A DNA stretch of 15,000 nt from Stramonita haemastoma (Eukaryota; Mollusca; Gastropoda; Neogastropoda; Muricidae), in assembly GCA_030674155.1 (NCBI GenBank), contig CM060316.1:83088297-83103296 (forward strand), written 5' to 3'. The notes under the pieces are model-generated. The model was not told the origin of the DNA and ran no database searches. It saw nothing but the letters and a program-made list of their open reading frames with translations. Below, in pieces: positions 1 through 8,796 of the stretch (positions are counted from its first letter, which is position 1; each line of letters begins with the position of its first letter). A program made the position numbers and the translations under genes.

Positions 1-4
1 GGTG

Positions 5-30
5 GTGTGTGTGTGTGTGTGTGTGTGTGT
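5..30. repeat. (GT)n microsatellite
   Basis: Short GT run at the window edge. The array may extend further left outside the window. Confidence 0.95.
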
Positions 31-190
31 TGTTTTGTTATTTTTTGTATTCCTGCAGCAAAGTTCAGGGTGTTCTGGGAATCTTCGCTTTATCGCTTCC
101 CTGCTTTGTTTGTTGGGTTTTCTTTTTCTTTTTGTCCTGTGGCCACGTGTTGTTTCTCTTCTCGAGTTTCTTTATTTCACACTGTGTGTG

Positions 191-191
<1 letters not shown>

Positions 192-267
<76 letters not shown>

Positions 268-416
268 TGTTTGTGGTGTGTGTGTGTCTGTGTGTATGTG
301 TGTGCGCGTGTGTTGAGTTGCGGTGCGTGTGTGCACGTGCTCGCGTGTGTGTGTGCGCACGTGCATGCGTGTGTGTGTGTGCGTGCATGTGTGCGTGCGT
401 GCGTGTATGTGTGTGG
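192..416. repeat. (GT)n microsatellite with degenerate GT/GC flank
   Basis: Pure GT dinucleotides run from 192 to 264. From 265 to about 416 the tract is imperfect and mixes GT, GC, CA and TGTA steps. Alternating purine-pyrimidine sequence of this kind is prone to Z-DNA. Open frames across it encode only Cys-Val or His-Thr repeats and are not genes. Confidence 0.96.
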
Positions 417-730
417 CGACCTCTGCCTACAAAAGTTACACTGGAAGAAAATATTGTTGCCTTCAGTTTGACAGAAGGGAAGGCACAGGCACGCTTTGGT
501 ATCAATTCTCTGTTAGGTTTTTTTCCTCTTTTTTGTCTTGTATCCATTTGTTTTCCATCGGCTCCAGCCAAAAACACTGTCAGTTATCACATTCAAAATT
601 CAAATTGAAGTCCTTTGTTTCCTGTTATTTCTCTAAGGATATGGAGGGCTGTACAAACTACCATGAAATAAAAAATTACCGAACAACTTAGTTTCCATGC
701 ACCATTTTACCACAATGTTTTCACACAATC
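417..730. other. Unique noncoding stretch
   Basis: AT-rich, non-repetitive sequence between the GT array and the retrotransposon relic. I see no gene, RNA or clear transposon end in it. Confidence 0.6.
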
Positions 731-990
731 GCAAAGAAGCGTAAACTTAAATGGAATGGGCATATTACAAGATCAAAAGGAAAAGACTTGCAAAAACAAT
801 ACTGCAAGGCACTGTCCAAGGAGAAGAAAAAGAACCAGACCAAGGAGAGAGGGTAGGACATCAGCGAATGGTCAGGCCTGGAGAACTCAAAAAACCCTGA
901 GAAAGGCAGAACAGAGAGAGGGGAATGGAGGGAGCTGGTTGTCAAGTCTTCAGGGGTGCCCTCACTGTCGCCAGACTACGGGATAGATAG
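731..990 (+). pseudogene. Decayed 3' end of a non-LTR retrotransposon ORF (reverse transcriptase C-terminus)
   Basis: This fragment reads as the extreme C-terminus of the reverse transcriptase polyprotein of a LINE, the protein that copies the element by target-primed reverse transcription. Three blocks in different frames line up in the expected order. AKKRKLKWNGHITRSKG lies in frame 2 from 731. AKTILQGTVQGEEK lies in frame 1 from 790. D-I-S-E-W-S-G-L followed by GEWRELVVKSS returns to frame 2 from 857. A final L-R-D-R then stop lies in frame 1, ending at 990. The pattern K-W-x-G-H-(V/I)-T-R, then K-T-I-L-Q-G, an Arg-rich stretch, W-x-D-N-I-x-E-W-(T/S)-G-L and R-x-x-W-R-x-L-V is recalled from animal non-LTR elements, not searched. 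At least two frameshifts and an in-frame stop near 854 show that it is dead. A 76-residue open frame in the third frame (756-986) is a by-product of the shifts. Confidence 0.75.
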
Positions 991-1278
991 TAGATATCAT
1001 AGAACAAAAATATTCAGTTTACATGTTTTAAATTCTTTGACTACATTTACATGTTAATTTGATAGTATGATCATTTTTAACAACATTGAAGAGAGGCTTC
1101 GTGTTTGTTGGGGGAAAAGCTTTTCATACTTCAAAGTTTTTTTGGATGTTAAGTGTCATATTTTGTTAACAATTTAAACAAGCCAGTAACAATCAATGTG
1201 CCAATTTTTTTGGTTTTCTCTCTAACTTTAACGTGTTAGTCCCATTCATCATTGAAGGCATAATCAACACAACTCAAC
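991..1278. other. AT-rich unique stretch
   Basis: This stretch follows the retrotransposon relic. It has T and A runs but no tandem array or coding signal. Part of it may be the 3' UTR of the element, but no tail repeat is visible. Confidence 0.5.
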
Positions 1279-1440
1279 TCAACTGTCTCCATCGCCGCTG
1301 TCGTCGGTGAGAGTTCCACGCAATGCCAGCAAGGTTCGCCATCTCTCTCTGTCTCTGCTGAGTTCTACCATCTCCTGTAGTCCTCCCAGACCACTGATCT
1401 CAGTGATGTTGGTTATCACCCATGGGGACACCAGGTGTAA
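1279..1440 (-). pseudogene. Second non-LTR retrotransposon C-terminal fragment, reverse strand
   Basis: On the minus strand a 53-codon frame runs from 1440 to a TGA at 1279-1281. It contains WVITNITEISGLGGL, then ELSRDRERWRTLLA, and ends in an acidic tail D-D-S-G-D-G-D-S. The order W-x-x-N-I-x-E-x-(S/T)-G-L, about 10 residues, then D-R-x-R-W-R-x-L is the same C-terminal signature seen in the relic at 731-990, but the sequences are clearly different elements. A stop codon at 1441-1443 interrupts the frame upstream. Lys/Arg-rich sequence in another frame (1445-1570, minus) could be a shifted continuation, which I cannot confirm. The assignment rests on motif spacing, so a chance match is possible. 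Confidence 0.55.
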
Positions 1441-1443
1441 TTA

Positions 1444-1836
1444 GCATCCACACCTCTGGAAATTCTGTGCTAGGAATTCCATCTTTTCTACCCTCACTTC
1501 GTTTTTGCCGTGTTCCTTTTCTTCCTGTCACCCCCTTCTTGGCTATAGTTTGCATTCTTGGTCTTTTCTCAAGGAACCCTTTTTCCCCGAAAGACTTAAA
1601 ACAATTCTTTCCCACCCGAGGTCGGTTGCGCTGGACCTGACTGTCAGACGCTAACGACAGCGCAACGCATTTTCACTCATATGACAGACAATGATAGTTG
1701 CTGTCTGAGTGCTCAACAAAGAAGTGATGTTGACAATGTAGGCATAAGGAAAACAAATAGGGTTGACAGAGAAGGGATGAAACTGTATGTTCGTCAGGCA
1801 CATCTTGTTGCCTTCGTTCATTCCATTCCAGTGAAG
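1444..1836. other. Unique noncoding stretch
   Basis: No gene is recognised. The minus strand from about 1445 to 1570 is Lys/Arg-rich when translated and may be upstream remains of the reverse transcriptase fragment. Nothing else stands out. Confidence 0.45.
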
Positions 1837-2215
1837 GACGCTATAGCCGAGTAGCTTAAACCTTTCCACTTCAATCCCATGGGATCAGGAAGTCGAGGGT
1901 TCGAATCTAGGCGTCGTCTGGTGACTTAAGGGTGGGAATTTTTTACGATCTTCCAGGTCAACTTCAAGAGTAGACTTGCCAGTGCTTTACTTTCCTTCGT
2001 GTATATACACATGCAGAAGATAAAAATATGAATGTTAAAGATCCTGTAGTTCTTGTCAACATTCGGTGGGATAGAGAAACACAAATATATATACATCCCC
2101 ATACATCCCAGCATACATCCCCGAAATCGGAATGCAGCTAGCAAAACTGACGGGCAAAAACGGTCGCATACGCAAAACCTCACGATTGGTGAACCACCGA
2201 ACTCTTGCTGAGGAA
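1837..2215 (+). mobile_element. tRNA-derived SINE, copy H (family 3)
   Basis: The head has an A-box-like TAGCCGAGTAGCTTA (from 1844) and an exact B-box GGTTCGAATCT (1898-1908), the internal RNA polymerase III promoter of a tRNA-related SINE. The body follows: GGTGACTTAAGGGTGGG, a T run, CTTCCAGGTCAACTT, TTCGTGTATATACACA, GTTAAAGATCCTGTAG and CATTCGGTGGGATAGA. The 3' module (2116-2215) includes CCCCGAAATCGGAATGC, GGGCAAAAACGGTC, ACGCAAAACCTC and ATTGGTGAAC. This order matches my recollection of a widespread molluscan SINE. The copy ends near an A-rich stretch at 2215-2225. No target-site duplication was found by eye. The element is non-autonomous and makes no protein. Confidence 0.82.
1844..1908 (+). 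promoter_or_regulatory. Pol III A and B boxes of SINE copy H
   Basis: The A-box-like sequence starts at 1844. The B box at 1898-1908 matches GGTTCGANNCC except at the last base. Spacing of about 54 bases is slightly long for a tRNA but usual for SINEs. Activity is unknown. Confidence 0.65.
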
Positions 2216-2454
2216 AGAAAAAACCCAACAACTCAATCAAAACCCAATCCAGCACATGTTCAGCTTGTGTCTCATTAAAACGTTTGGGCCAAGTTTGAAG
2301 TTTGAACCTGAAAAATGAAAACAACATCATCGTCGTCCATATTGTCATCATAGTTATCCTCATTGTCGTTGATGTCATCCTTTCAAGATTATTCCATCGT
2401 CATCCTCTCCACCTCCTCCACATTCATGCATTTATTCATTACATTCTAGCATTA

Positions 2455-2456
<2 letters not shown>
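2216..2456. other. Unique AT-rich stretch leading into the trinucleotide array
   Basis: Imperfect ATC/GTC triplets appear already at 2320-2400, so this is probably decayed array edge. I see no gene. Confidence 0.5.
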
Positions 2457-2487
<31 letters not shown>

Positions 2488-2488
2488 T

Positions 2489-2547
<59 letters not shown>

Positions 2548-2590
2548 TCATTCATTCATTCATTCATTCCATTCTCTTCATCGTTCATCG

Positions 2591-2623
<33 letters not shown>

Positions 2624-2712
2624 GTCAGCAGCAGCAGCAGCACAACAGCAGCAGCAGCAAGCAGCAGCAGCAGCAGCAGCAGCAGCGTCGTCGTCGTCGT
2701 CGTCATCATCAT
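2457..2712. repeat. Compound trinucleotide array (ATC)n-(ATTC)n-(ATC)n-(AGC)n-(GTC)n-(ATC)n
   Basis: Runs of ATC lie at about 2457-2547, interrupted by CTTTC near 2487. A short ATTC block (2547-2568), more ATC (2590-2621), AGC/CAG with small interruptions (2627-2686), GTC (2687-2702) and ATC to 2712 follow. One plus-strand frame stays open from 2302 and would give poly-Ile, poly-His, poly-Gln and poly-Arg. With no gene-like sequence on either side, I treat this as microsatellite, not coding sequence. Confidence 0.93.
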
Positions 2713-2943
2713 TAACATCCCATTCCTTTTCCATTATTCATTTACCCGTTTATTGTATTCTTTATTTTTTTTTTAGTCATTATGCCACTGTTCTATGATC
2801 CGGGCTGATGATGGGGGGTATATCAAGTATAATCTCATGGAGATGCATATCACTGTCAAGGAGATGGAATTATTGCAATGCTTGGAAAATTTCCCTAAAA
2901 GACTTCTAAGCTGGTTAGCGCTCGATCGTTCTTGTCTTTCCTT
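2713..2943. other. Unique noncoding stretch
   Basis: Non-repetitive DNA with a T run at 2765-2774. No gene, RNA or element end is recognised. Confidence 0.5.
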
Positions 2944-2981
2944 TTAAGTGTGTGTGTGAGTGGTGTGTGTGTTGGTGTGTG

Positions 2982-3057
<76 letters not shown>

Positions 3058-3182
3058 TGTGTGTTGTGTGTGTTGTGTGTATGTGTGTGTATTGTGTGCG
3101 TGTGTTGCGTGTGTATGTGTGTGCGTGTGTGTGTGAGTGTGTGTGTTGTGTGTTGTGTGTGTTGTGGTGTGCGTGCGCGCGC

Positions 3183-3234
<52 letters not shown>
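2944..3234. repeat. (GT)n microsatellite with (GC)n core
   Basis: An uninterrupted GT run spans 2983-3054. Imperfect GT with TTG and TAT interruptions continues to about 3170. An alternating GC block lies at about 3171-3200, then pure GT to 3234. GC/GT alternation is the classic Z-DNA-forming composition. Confidence 0.96.
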
Positions 3235-3236
<2 letters not shown>

Positions 3237-3386
3237 GTGTGCGTATGTTTTGTTCGCCTTTTGTGTGTGTGGCTTTTTGCAGGCGGTATTATGTTGTCAG
3301 AGGAAGGCTATCATTCTCTTGGCGGCTTCTGGGGGCTTAGGTTTGTTTGTCACGAGAAAAGGGAGGGATATTGATCAATTTCATGT
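3235..3386. other. Unique spacer between GT and CA arrays
   Basis: This is unique sequence with no recognised gene. It is the core of the loop between the two inverted dinucleotide arrays. Confidence 0.5.
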
Positions 3387-3840
<454 letters not shown>

Positions 3841-3954
3841 CAAAAACACACACACAGAGCTATCGTTCGATGTTGAACAATTTAATCACGACATATGTAT
3901 TTTGTTATCAAAGTAATGGGAGTTGAATTCAGATATTGTGTTACTATTTCTATC
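3841..3954. other. Unique spacer
   Basis: A short AC repeat (about 3845-3856) is followed by AT-rich unique sequence. No gene is seen. Confidence 0.5.
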
Positions 3955-4110
3955 AAAGAAGTAGTTGTAGTGTTAGCAGTAGTTATTGTAGTGGAAGTAG
4001 TAGTAGAAGAAGTGCTAGCACCATTAGCAGCAGTTATAGTAGTAACAGTTTGTGTGTGTGCGTGCGTGCGTGCGTGGTGTGTGTGTGTGTGCGTAGTACA
4101 CACGCACGCA
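3955..4110. repeat. Imperfect (AGT)n then GT/GC microsatellite
   Basis: Degenerate AGT/GTA triplets span about 3955-4052. GTGT and GCGT repeats follow to about 4092. ACACACGCACGC at the right side (from about 4098) is nearly complementary to the GCGTGCGTG block on the left and could fold back. Confidence 0.88.
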
Positions 4111-4429
4111 AGTACTCATGTGTATGCAAAATATATTTATAAATTTTTTATATACTTTTTTTTCAATTTTAGGGGTTGAAAAATCAACTGAAATGTCAAA
4201 ACCCAAAACAGCCGTGAATTCAAAGATTGGTTTATCCAGGAAAAGGAAGGGCTGGAGATAAGGAGAGAGGAGGGGCAGGGTGGCTTTAAGCATAGCCTAC
4301 TCCTGTAGACAGACGTTTTGACACAATGGAAAAGATTGAAATCGGACTGATTGGACCCTTTTCTGGAGCTTTCTTAACTGCACATCTATCGCGGCATTTC
4401 CATTTATGAGCTTTGTCCATTAGAGAGGC
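4111..4429. other. Unique noncoding stretch
   Basis: An AT-rich block (4128-4170) is followed by mixed unique sequence. No gene or element is recognised. Confidence 0.5.
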
Positions 4430-4473
4430 GAGGGTGAGGTGGCAGGGTGGGGGTAAGGGGGGGGGGGGGGGGG
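4430..4473 (+). repeat. G-rich tract ending in a G17 run
   Basis: GAGGCGAGGG and GGTGGCAGGG precede five Gs and then 17 uninterrupted Gs (4457-4473). Multiple G tracts with short loops make this quadruplex-prone. Long mononucleotide runs are also where assembly length errors concentrate. Confidence 0.85.
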
Positions 4474-4532
4474 AAAGAGGGATTAGTTTGAAAAGTGGGT
4501 AGGAGAAAAAGGAGCCGGGAAGGAGAGGATTT

Positions 4533-4680
4533 TCACTATTATTATTTTATTATATTATTATTATTTTTATTATTATTTATTATTACTATTTTATTATTAC
4601 TATTATTATTATTATTATTTATTATTATTATTTATTATTATTATTATTATTATCATTATTATTATTATATTATATACTAT
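4533..4680. repeat. (ATT)n array, expanded tail of SINE copy B
   Basis: ATT triplets with occasional TATT, ACT and ATC variants run for about 148 bases. On the minus strand this reads as TAA repeats directly after the body of SINE copy B, in the position where copies A and D have (AAAT)n tails. Confidence 0.92.
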
Positions 4681-5035
4681 TTACTTACTAACTATTTACT
4701 TGGTTATTCTTTATATGAGGACAATGGAATGAGCACTCATGTGCTGTTTTTATATCCAGCCCCTGTGTGTATGCGGGTTTTTGTAAATGTTGTTATGTGT
4801 TCCCAACGGCACACAGTGGCCTACTCTTTCGAAAAACAGAACAGGTGTTAACGTGTGTACAAGATGTTCTGCGTGCATTCGCGCACAGGGCCTGGGTTTA
4901 TAGTCTCATCCAAAGGACTTTGGGGAAGAGGAGTCAGCACTGAGGTTAACTCCAGGAAAAAGTCCCCCTCGAACAGGATTCAAACCCGGGTTGTCAGATT
5001 GCGAGCGCAATGTTTTAACCACTAGGCTATCCCTA
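4681..5035 (-). mobile_element. Full-length tRNA-derived SINE, copy B (family 1)
   Basis: Read on the minus strand, the head starts near 5033 with GGATAGCCTAGTGGTTAAAA (A box) and carries the B box GGTTTGAATCC (4976-4986). The spacer TTTTTCCTGGAGTTAAC and CAGTGCTGACTCC follows. Next come the central box TTTGGATGAGACTATAAACC, CGCACGCAGAACATCTTG near 4870, and the reverse of GTTCTGTTTTTCGAAAGAGT. The end is ACCCGCATACACACAGGGGC, the perfect hairpin AGCAC-atga-GTGCT (4732-4745) and the TAA-rich tail. This is the only family 1 copy here with both head and tail, so it defines the layout. The head is tRNA-related, but I cannot assign an amino-acid type. Confidence 0.9.
4976..5029 (-). promoter_or_regulatory. 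Pol III A and B boxes of SINE copy B
   Basis: The A box TAGCCTAGTGGTT reads down from 5029 to 5017. The B box at 4986-4976 (minus) is GGTTTGAATCC, one base from consensus. Confidence 0.7.
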
Positions 5036-5964
5036 GCTGGCTGAGTCTGATGGGAAAGTTGATACTTGGTCCAATAGTCAAGGGCACGAAACAAAGCATC
5101 TATTTTTCCAGGACAGGAAAGAAATAGGTTCGAATCTCACTTACCTCTATCACATTGAAACAGGCTTTCTCTTCAGAGCCAACATTTGGGCACTGCACAT
5201 TTGAAGACTGTTGATAGAATGATACTACTGGGGTGTTGTGTAGATTATTAGGGTGCACTGTCGGCCGTCTTTGTAAACGCTGTAATAGATCTACCGTTAT
5301 GAACGAATTTCAGTCTTTAATGGACTATCCGAGTGTTCTGAAATTGACAAGAAAGCTCTACCACTGGAAGTCTGTATCCAAGACAATTGCTCACGTTATG
5401 TCATTTTTTTCTTTCCAGACAAAAAAAATATGTTAAAAATTGATTAAAAGTAAATATGCATGAAAGCGCTTAATATAGGGGGAAAAAAGAGAAAGCTACA
5501 ATATTTCTGACACATGCAGTGAATAAACGGTTTAGCTAATTTAAATGACAGACATGACAATTAATTTTGTTTCCATGAAATCCTCTAAGCCTCCAAAAAG
5601 ACGTCAACACATTTAAATCAAATCTGGAATCTTGAACATCTTATGGTGTCCTTCTATTTTCCTAGAATTATCAATAATATCATTATGAATCATGTCACAA
5701 GAGTAGGATCATCAGTGTCACATGTCATGATTTGTTCTGCTTCAACGCTCAAGTCTTTGCTTTGCCAGCCTGAGTTTCTTTCTCATGGGATTAAGGGAAG
5801 GAAGCCAATCACACCCCGCGTCTGTGTTTGTCAGTTTGCCTGGCGGCAGGAGGCTGTCCCACATCATGCTTTCCTCTTTTTGCCCTGTTGTTTTGGGGGA
5901 TCAGGTTTGCTTGGCCAGGGAAACGGAGTGAGAGATGGCGATCACTCATCTGTCAATTCTAGCA
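5036..5964. other. Long unique noncoding stretch
   Basis: There is no recognised gene. An isolated exact B-box-like GGTTCGAATCT on the plus strand at 5127-5137, with a weak A-box-like TGGTCCAATAG upstream near 5068, may be a decayed tRNA-derived head. The rest is AT-rich unique sequence. The open frame entering the array from 5643 is coding-unlike. Confidence 0.5.
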
Positions 5965-6525
<561 letters not shown>

Positions 6526-7175
6526 CTTTTTATTTAAGATGGTGTTTTGTCAAAGTCGTTTTCCTTCCCTCAAAACACTGTTCTGCCAATTTTTCCTTCG
6601 TTTAAGAAAAGTTCAACATTCAAGAAGACGCGAGGAATGGATAGAAGGAAGAATAGAATGTCAGAACTCACATAGTCTTTCCTCAATCTCATTTGCGCAT
6701 TGGAAGGTGATGTGTATTCCTTTTTTTTTCAAACAAAATTTTTTATTCTGAACATAATTTTTCTTCCTTAATACATTTTTGATAGGGACACAGAATAAAA
6801 TATCTATTCACTTTTTCCAGGAAAGGGAAAAGGGAATAGAGAAGTTATATAAAAACAAGGAAACAAAAAGGAAAAACCTACCTGGCGACGATTATATCAA
6901 GTTGAAGCAATATTGAAGAGAGGAAGACAGACAACACCCTGCAATAAGTTTGTGCTGACTGCCCCAAGCAAAGACGAGTGGAGAGACGGCAAGTTTAGAC
7001 CATGCCTTGATGTCTGGCCCCTGTGGTCATGCTTGTCTTGTCACTGTTCATTGAAAAAAAGTGCCTTCAACCACAGCTGTCTTTGGTGTAAACAAAATAA
7101 AATCATTGGTTAAGAACAGTGGAAGTACCAATACATGAAAATGAGCACAACAAGCTGAGTATATGAGTATTCTAG

Positions 7176-7178
<3 letters not shown>
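6526..7178. other. Unique noncoding stretch
   Basis: AT-rich sequence with T and A runs. No gene, SINE box or transposon end is recognised. The 66-codon frame at 6913-7113 shows no family resemblance I know. Confidence 0.5.
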
Positions 7179-7264
<86 letters not shown>

Positions 7265-7287
7265 TGTGTGTGTGTGTGTGTGTGTGT
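7179..7287. repeat. (GT)n microsatellite
   Basis: About 42 GT units, one TA interruption at 7262-7264, then about 12 more units. Confidence 0.97.
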
Positions 7288-7399
7288 AAAAATGGGCTTT
7301 AGCTGAACAAAATAACGTCAAAGACATGAAAAATAAGAAGAGGTCATTGTAAATATCTGAAGATGATGAAAAAATTGAAAAAAAAATAAAGATAAATGT

Positions 7400-7812
7400 G
7401 GATCGGTGGTCTAGGAGGTAACGCGCCTTGCCTAGAAAGCAAAAAGTCTAGGTCGGAGTGTGCGGTGGTTCGTACCCCGTTTGGGCCAAAAACTTTTCCC
7501 CCACATCCATTAGACCCTGAGAGGTGGTCTGGGCGCTAGTCTTTCGGATGAGACCATAAACCGAGGTTCCGTGTGTTACACATCACTATGTAACGCACGT
7601 AAAAGAACCCACGGCAACAAGGGGGTTGACCCTGGCAAAATCATGTAGAAAAAAGCCACTCTGATAAGAAACAAATACAGTTGCATGCAGGAAAAAGAAA
7701 ACAAAATGGGTAGGCGCTGCACTTGTGGCGACGCGATCTCCCCGGGGAGAGCAGCCCGAATTTCACGCAGAGGAATCTGCTGTGATATAGAGTGGTACAA
7801 AATACAAAATCA
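7400..7812 (+). mobile_element. Full-length tRNA-derived SINE, copy E (family 2)
   Basis: The head GGATCGGTGGTCTAGGAGG contains an A-box match and TAACGCGCC follows. The B box is GGTTCGTACCC (7467-7477), one base off consensus. Next is a spacer with CATCCATTAGA and TGGTCTGGGCGCTAGTC, then the central box TTCGGATGAGACCATAAACC plus GAGGTTCCGTGTG (from about 7543). The distal body has GTAAAAGAACCCACGGCAAC, AAGGGGGTTGACCCTGGC and AAAAGCCACTCTGATA. The 3' module holds GGCGCTGCAC, the palindrome TCTCCCCGGGGAGA (7737-7750), GCAGCCCGAATTTCACGC and AATCTGCTGTGATATAGAG. The tail is (ACAAAAT)n-like. Nearly every block recurs in copy F. I recall this layout from molluscan SINEs. Confidence 0.9.
7406..7477 (+). 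promoter_or_regulatory. Pol III A and B boxes of SINE copy E
   Basis: The A box TGGTCTAGGAGG is followed by the B box GGTTCGTACCC at 7467-7477. An extra GAGTGTGCGGT-type insertion before the B box lengthens the spacing. Confidence 0.65.
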
Positions 7813-8585
7813 GAGGGTTGTCTCTGATGGTCCACACTCCCTAGAATACCATGATCTGTGGAAGATTTGGGGGACTTTGTGTTGGTTTATTGCTGGATTT
7901 TTGGGAGGTATTTGCATTTGTTTATGTATCTATTGATGTTTTTGTTCATTCGACATGCAGACACATTTCACTCGAGGATTCATTACTTGATGCATTTTAT
8001 GTAAATGTCTTTGTAACATAATACTATGGTGTCTTGTGTTCACAGCAAAAAAAAGAAAAAAAGCTGCAATGGTTTCAGACTGATTGGATTTGTCTGAACC
8101 CATCAGCTCTTGATCTGAGGAAGCCTGCGTTGTTATCTGCTGCTTTTTTCTGTCGAAAGAAGAAAAACTACAAACAAACTCTTCTTCTTCTTCTCCTGTG
8201 TTCCCTTTTTATTGGAGGAAATGTGTAGTGCCTGGTCTTCTCCTGTGTTTGTAACTCTGATGGAGGTCAGCTCTACTGCCTCAGACTTCAGAACAGTTCA
8301 TTGATAAAATCATGAATAACGCCAGAAATTGTCGTCTATTTGCTTAAAAAACGTAGGAGAACTGGACTGGTAAGGCAAAAATAAGCAAGAGGGAGAGACA
8401 GAGGATAAAAGTAAGGTAATTTAAAAAAAAAACAAAGAGAGTGATGGAATGCGAAAACTTCTAACCGAGAATTTCCAGAAGATGGAGATAATATTTGTAC
8501 TGAAAGTGCCCCCGGCACCCCGACAGGAAAGCAAAGTAACAAGCTAATAAAAACCCACAACATTTCGCCAATATCCTCTTGTCTA
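7813..8585. other. Unique noncoding stretch
   Basis: Mixed AT-rich DNA. Open frames are short and unrelated to any family I recognise. TGTGTTCACAG near 8043 resembles a weak 3' splice site, but the following sequence is A-rich and not coding-like. Confidence 0.45.
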
Positions 8586-8715
8586 TTAAGTTTCTTTCTC
8601 TTTCTCTTTCCCTGATTTTTTTTTTTTTCCCCTAAATTCCCCATATTCCTTCTTTTTTCTCTTTCCCCTTCTTTTTCTGACATTTCTTTCTTTTTCCCTA
8701 ACTCTATATTCCTCC
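8586..8715. repeat. Pyrimidine-rich (CTTTTC-type) tract
   Basis: Almost all C and T on the plus strand, including a T13-type run near 8617-8630. Its reverse translation gives Lys/Glu/Arg-rich frames, which are composition artefacts. Confidence 0.8.
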
Positions 8716-8770
8716 ATGCAATGCTTTCCCTTCCTGTTTTTTAATGATGATTTTGTGACGCAAGAAACCC

Positions 8771-8796
8771 ATATCGTTTCGTTTAGCAAACGATAT
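8771..8796. repeat. Perfect 9-bp inverted repeat (hairpin)
   Basis: ATATCGTTT (8771-8779) pairs with AAACGATAT (8788-8796) around an 8-base loop. A shorter internal register, CGTTT-agc-AAACG, is also possible. Confidence 0.85.

Noticed and set aside
9..608. 199-residue open frame on the plus strand
   Set aside because: Most of it is Cys-Val repeat from the GT array. No domain, and flanking residues have no recognisable family.
2302..2715. 137-residue frame rich in Ile, His, Gln and Arg
   Set aside because: Direct translation of ATC, AGC and GTC arrays. No gene-like sequence or splice structure on either side. Kept only as a finding about frame preservation.
7400..7480. Functional tRNA gene
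   Set aside because: A and B boxes are present, but spacing is enlarged, the cloverleaf is not complete and a SINE body follows. The same applies to copies B, F, G and H.
7576..7835. Two minus-strand frames of 64-74 residues
   Set aside because: They lie inside SINE copy E. A similar frame appears in copy F (13232-13675) because the SINEs are homologous, not because of a shared gene.
8033..8228. Exon after TGTGTTCACAG
   Set aside because: The downstream frame is short and Lys-rich then Leu-rich, with no donor site or family match.
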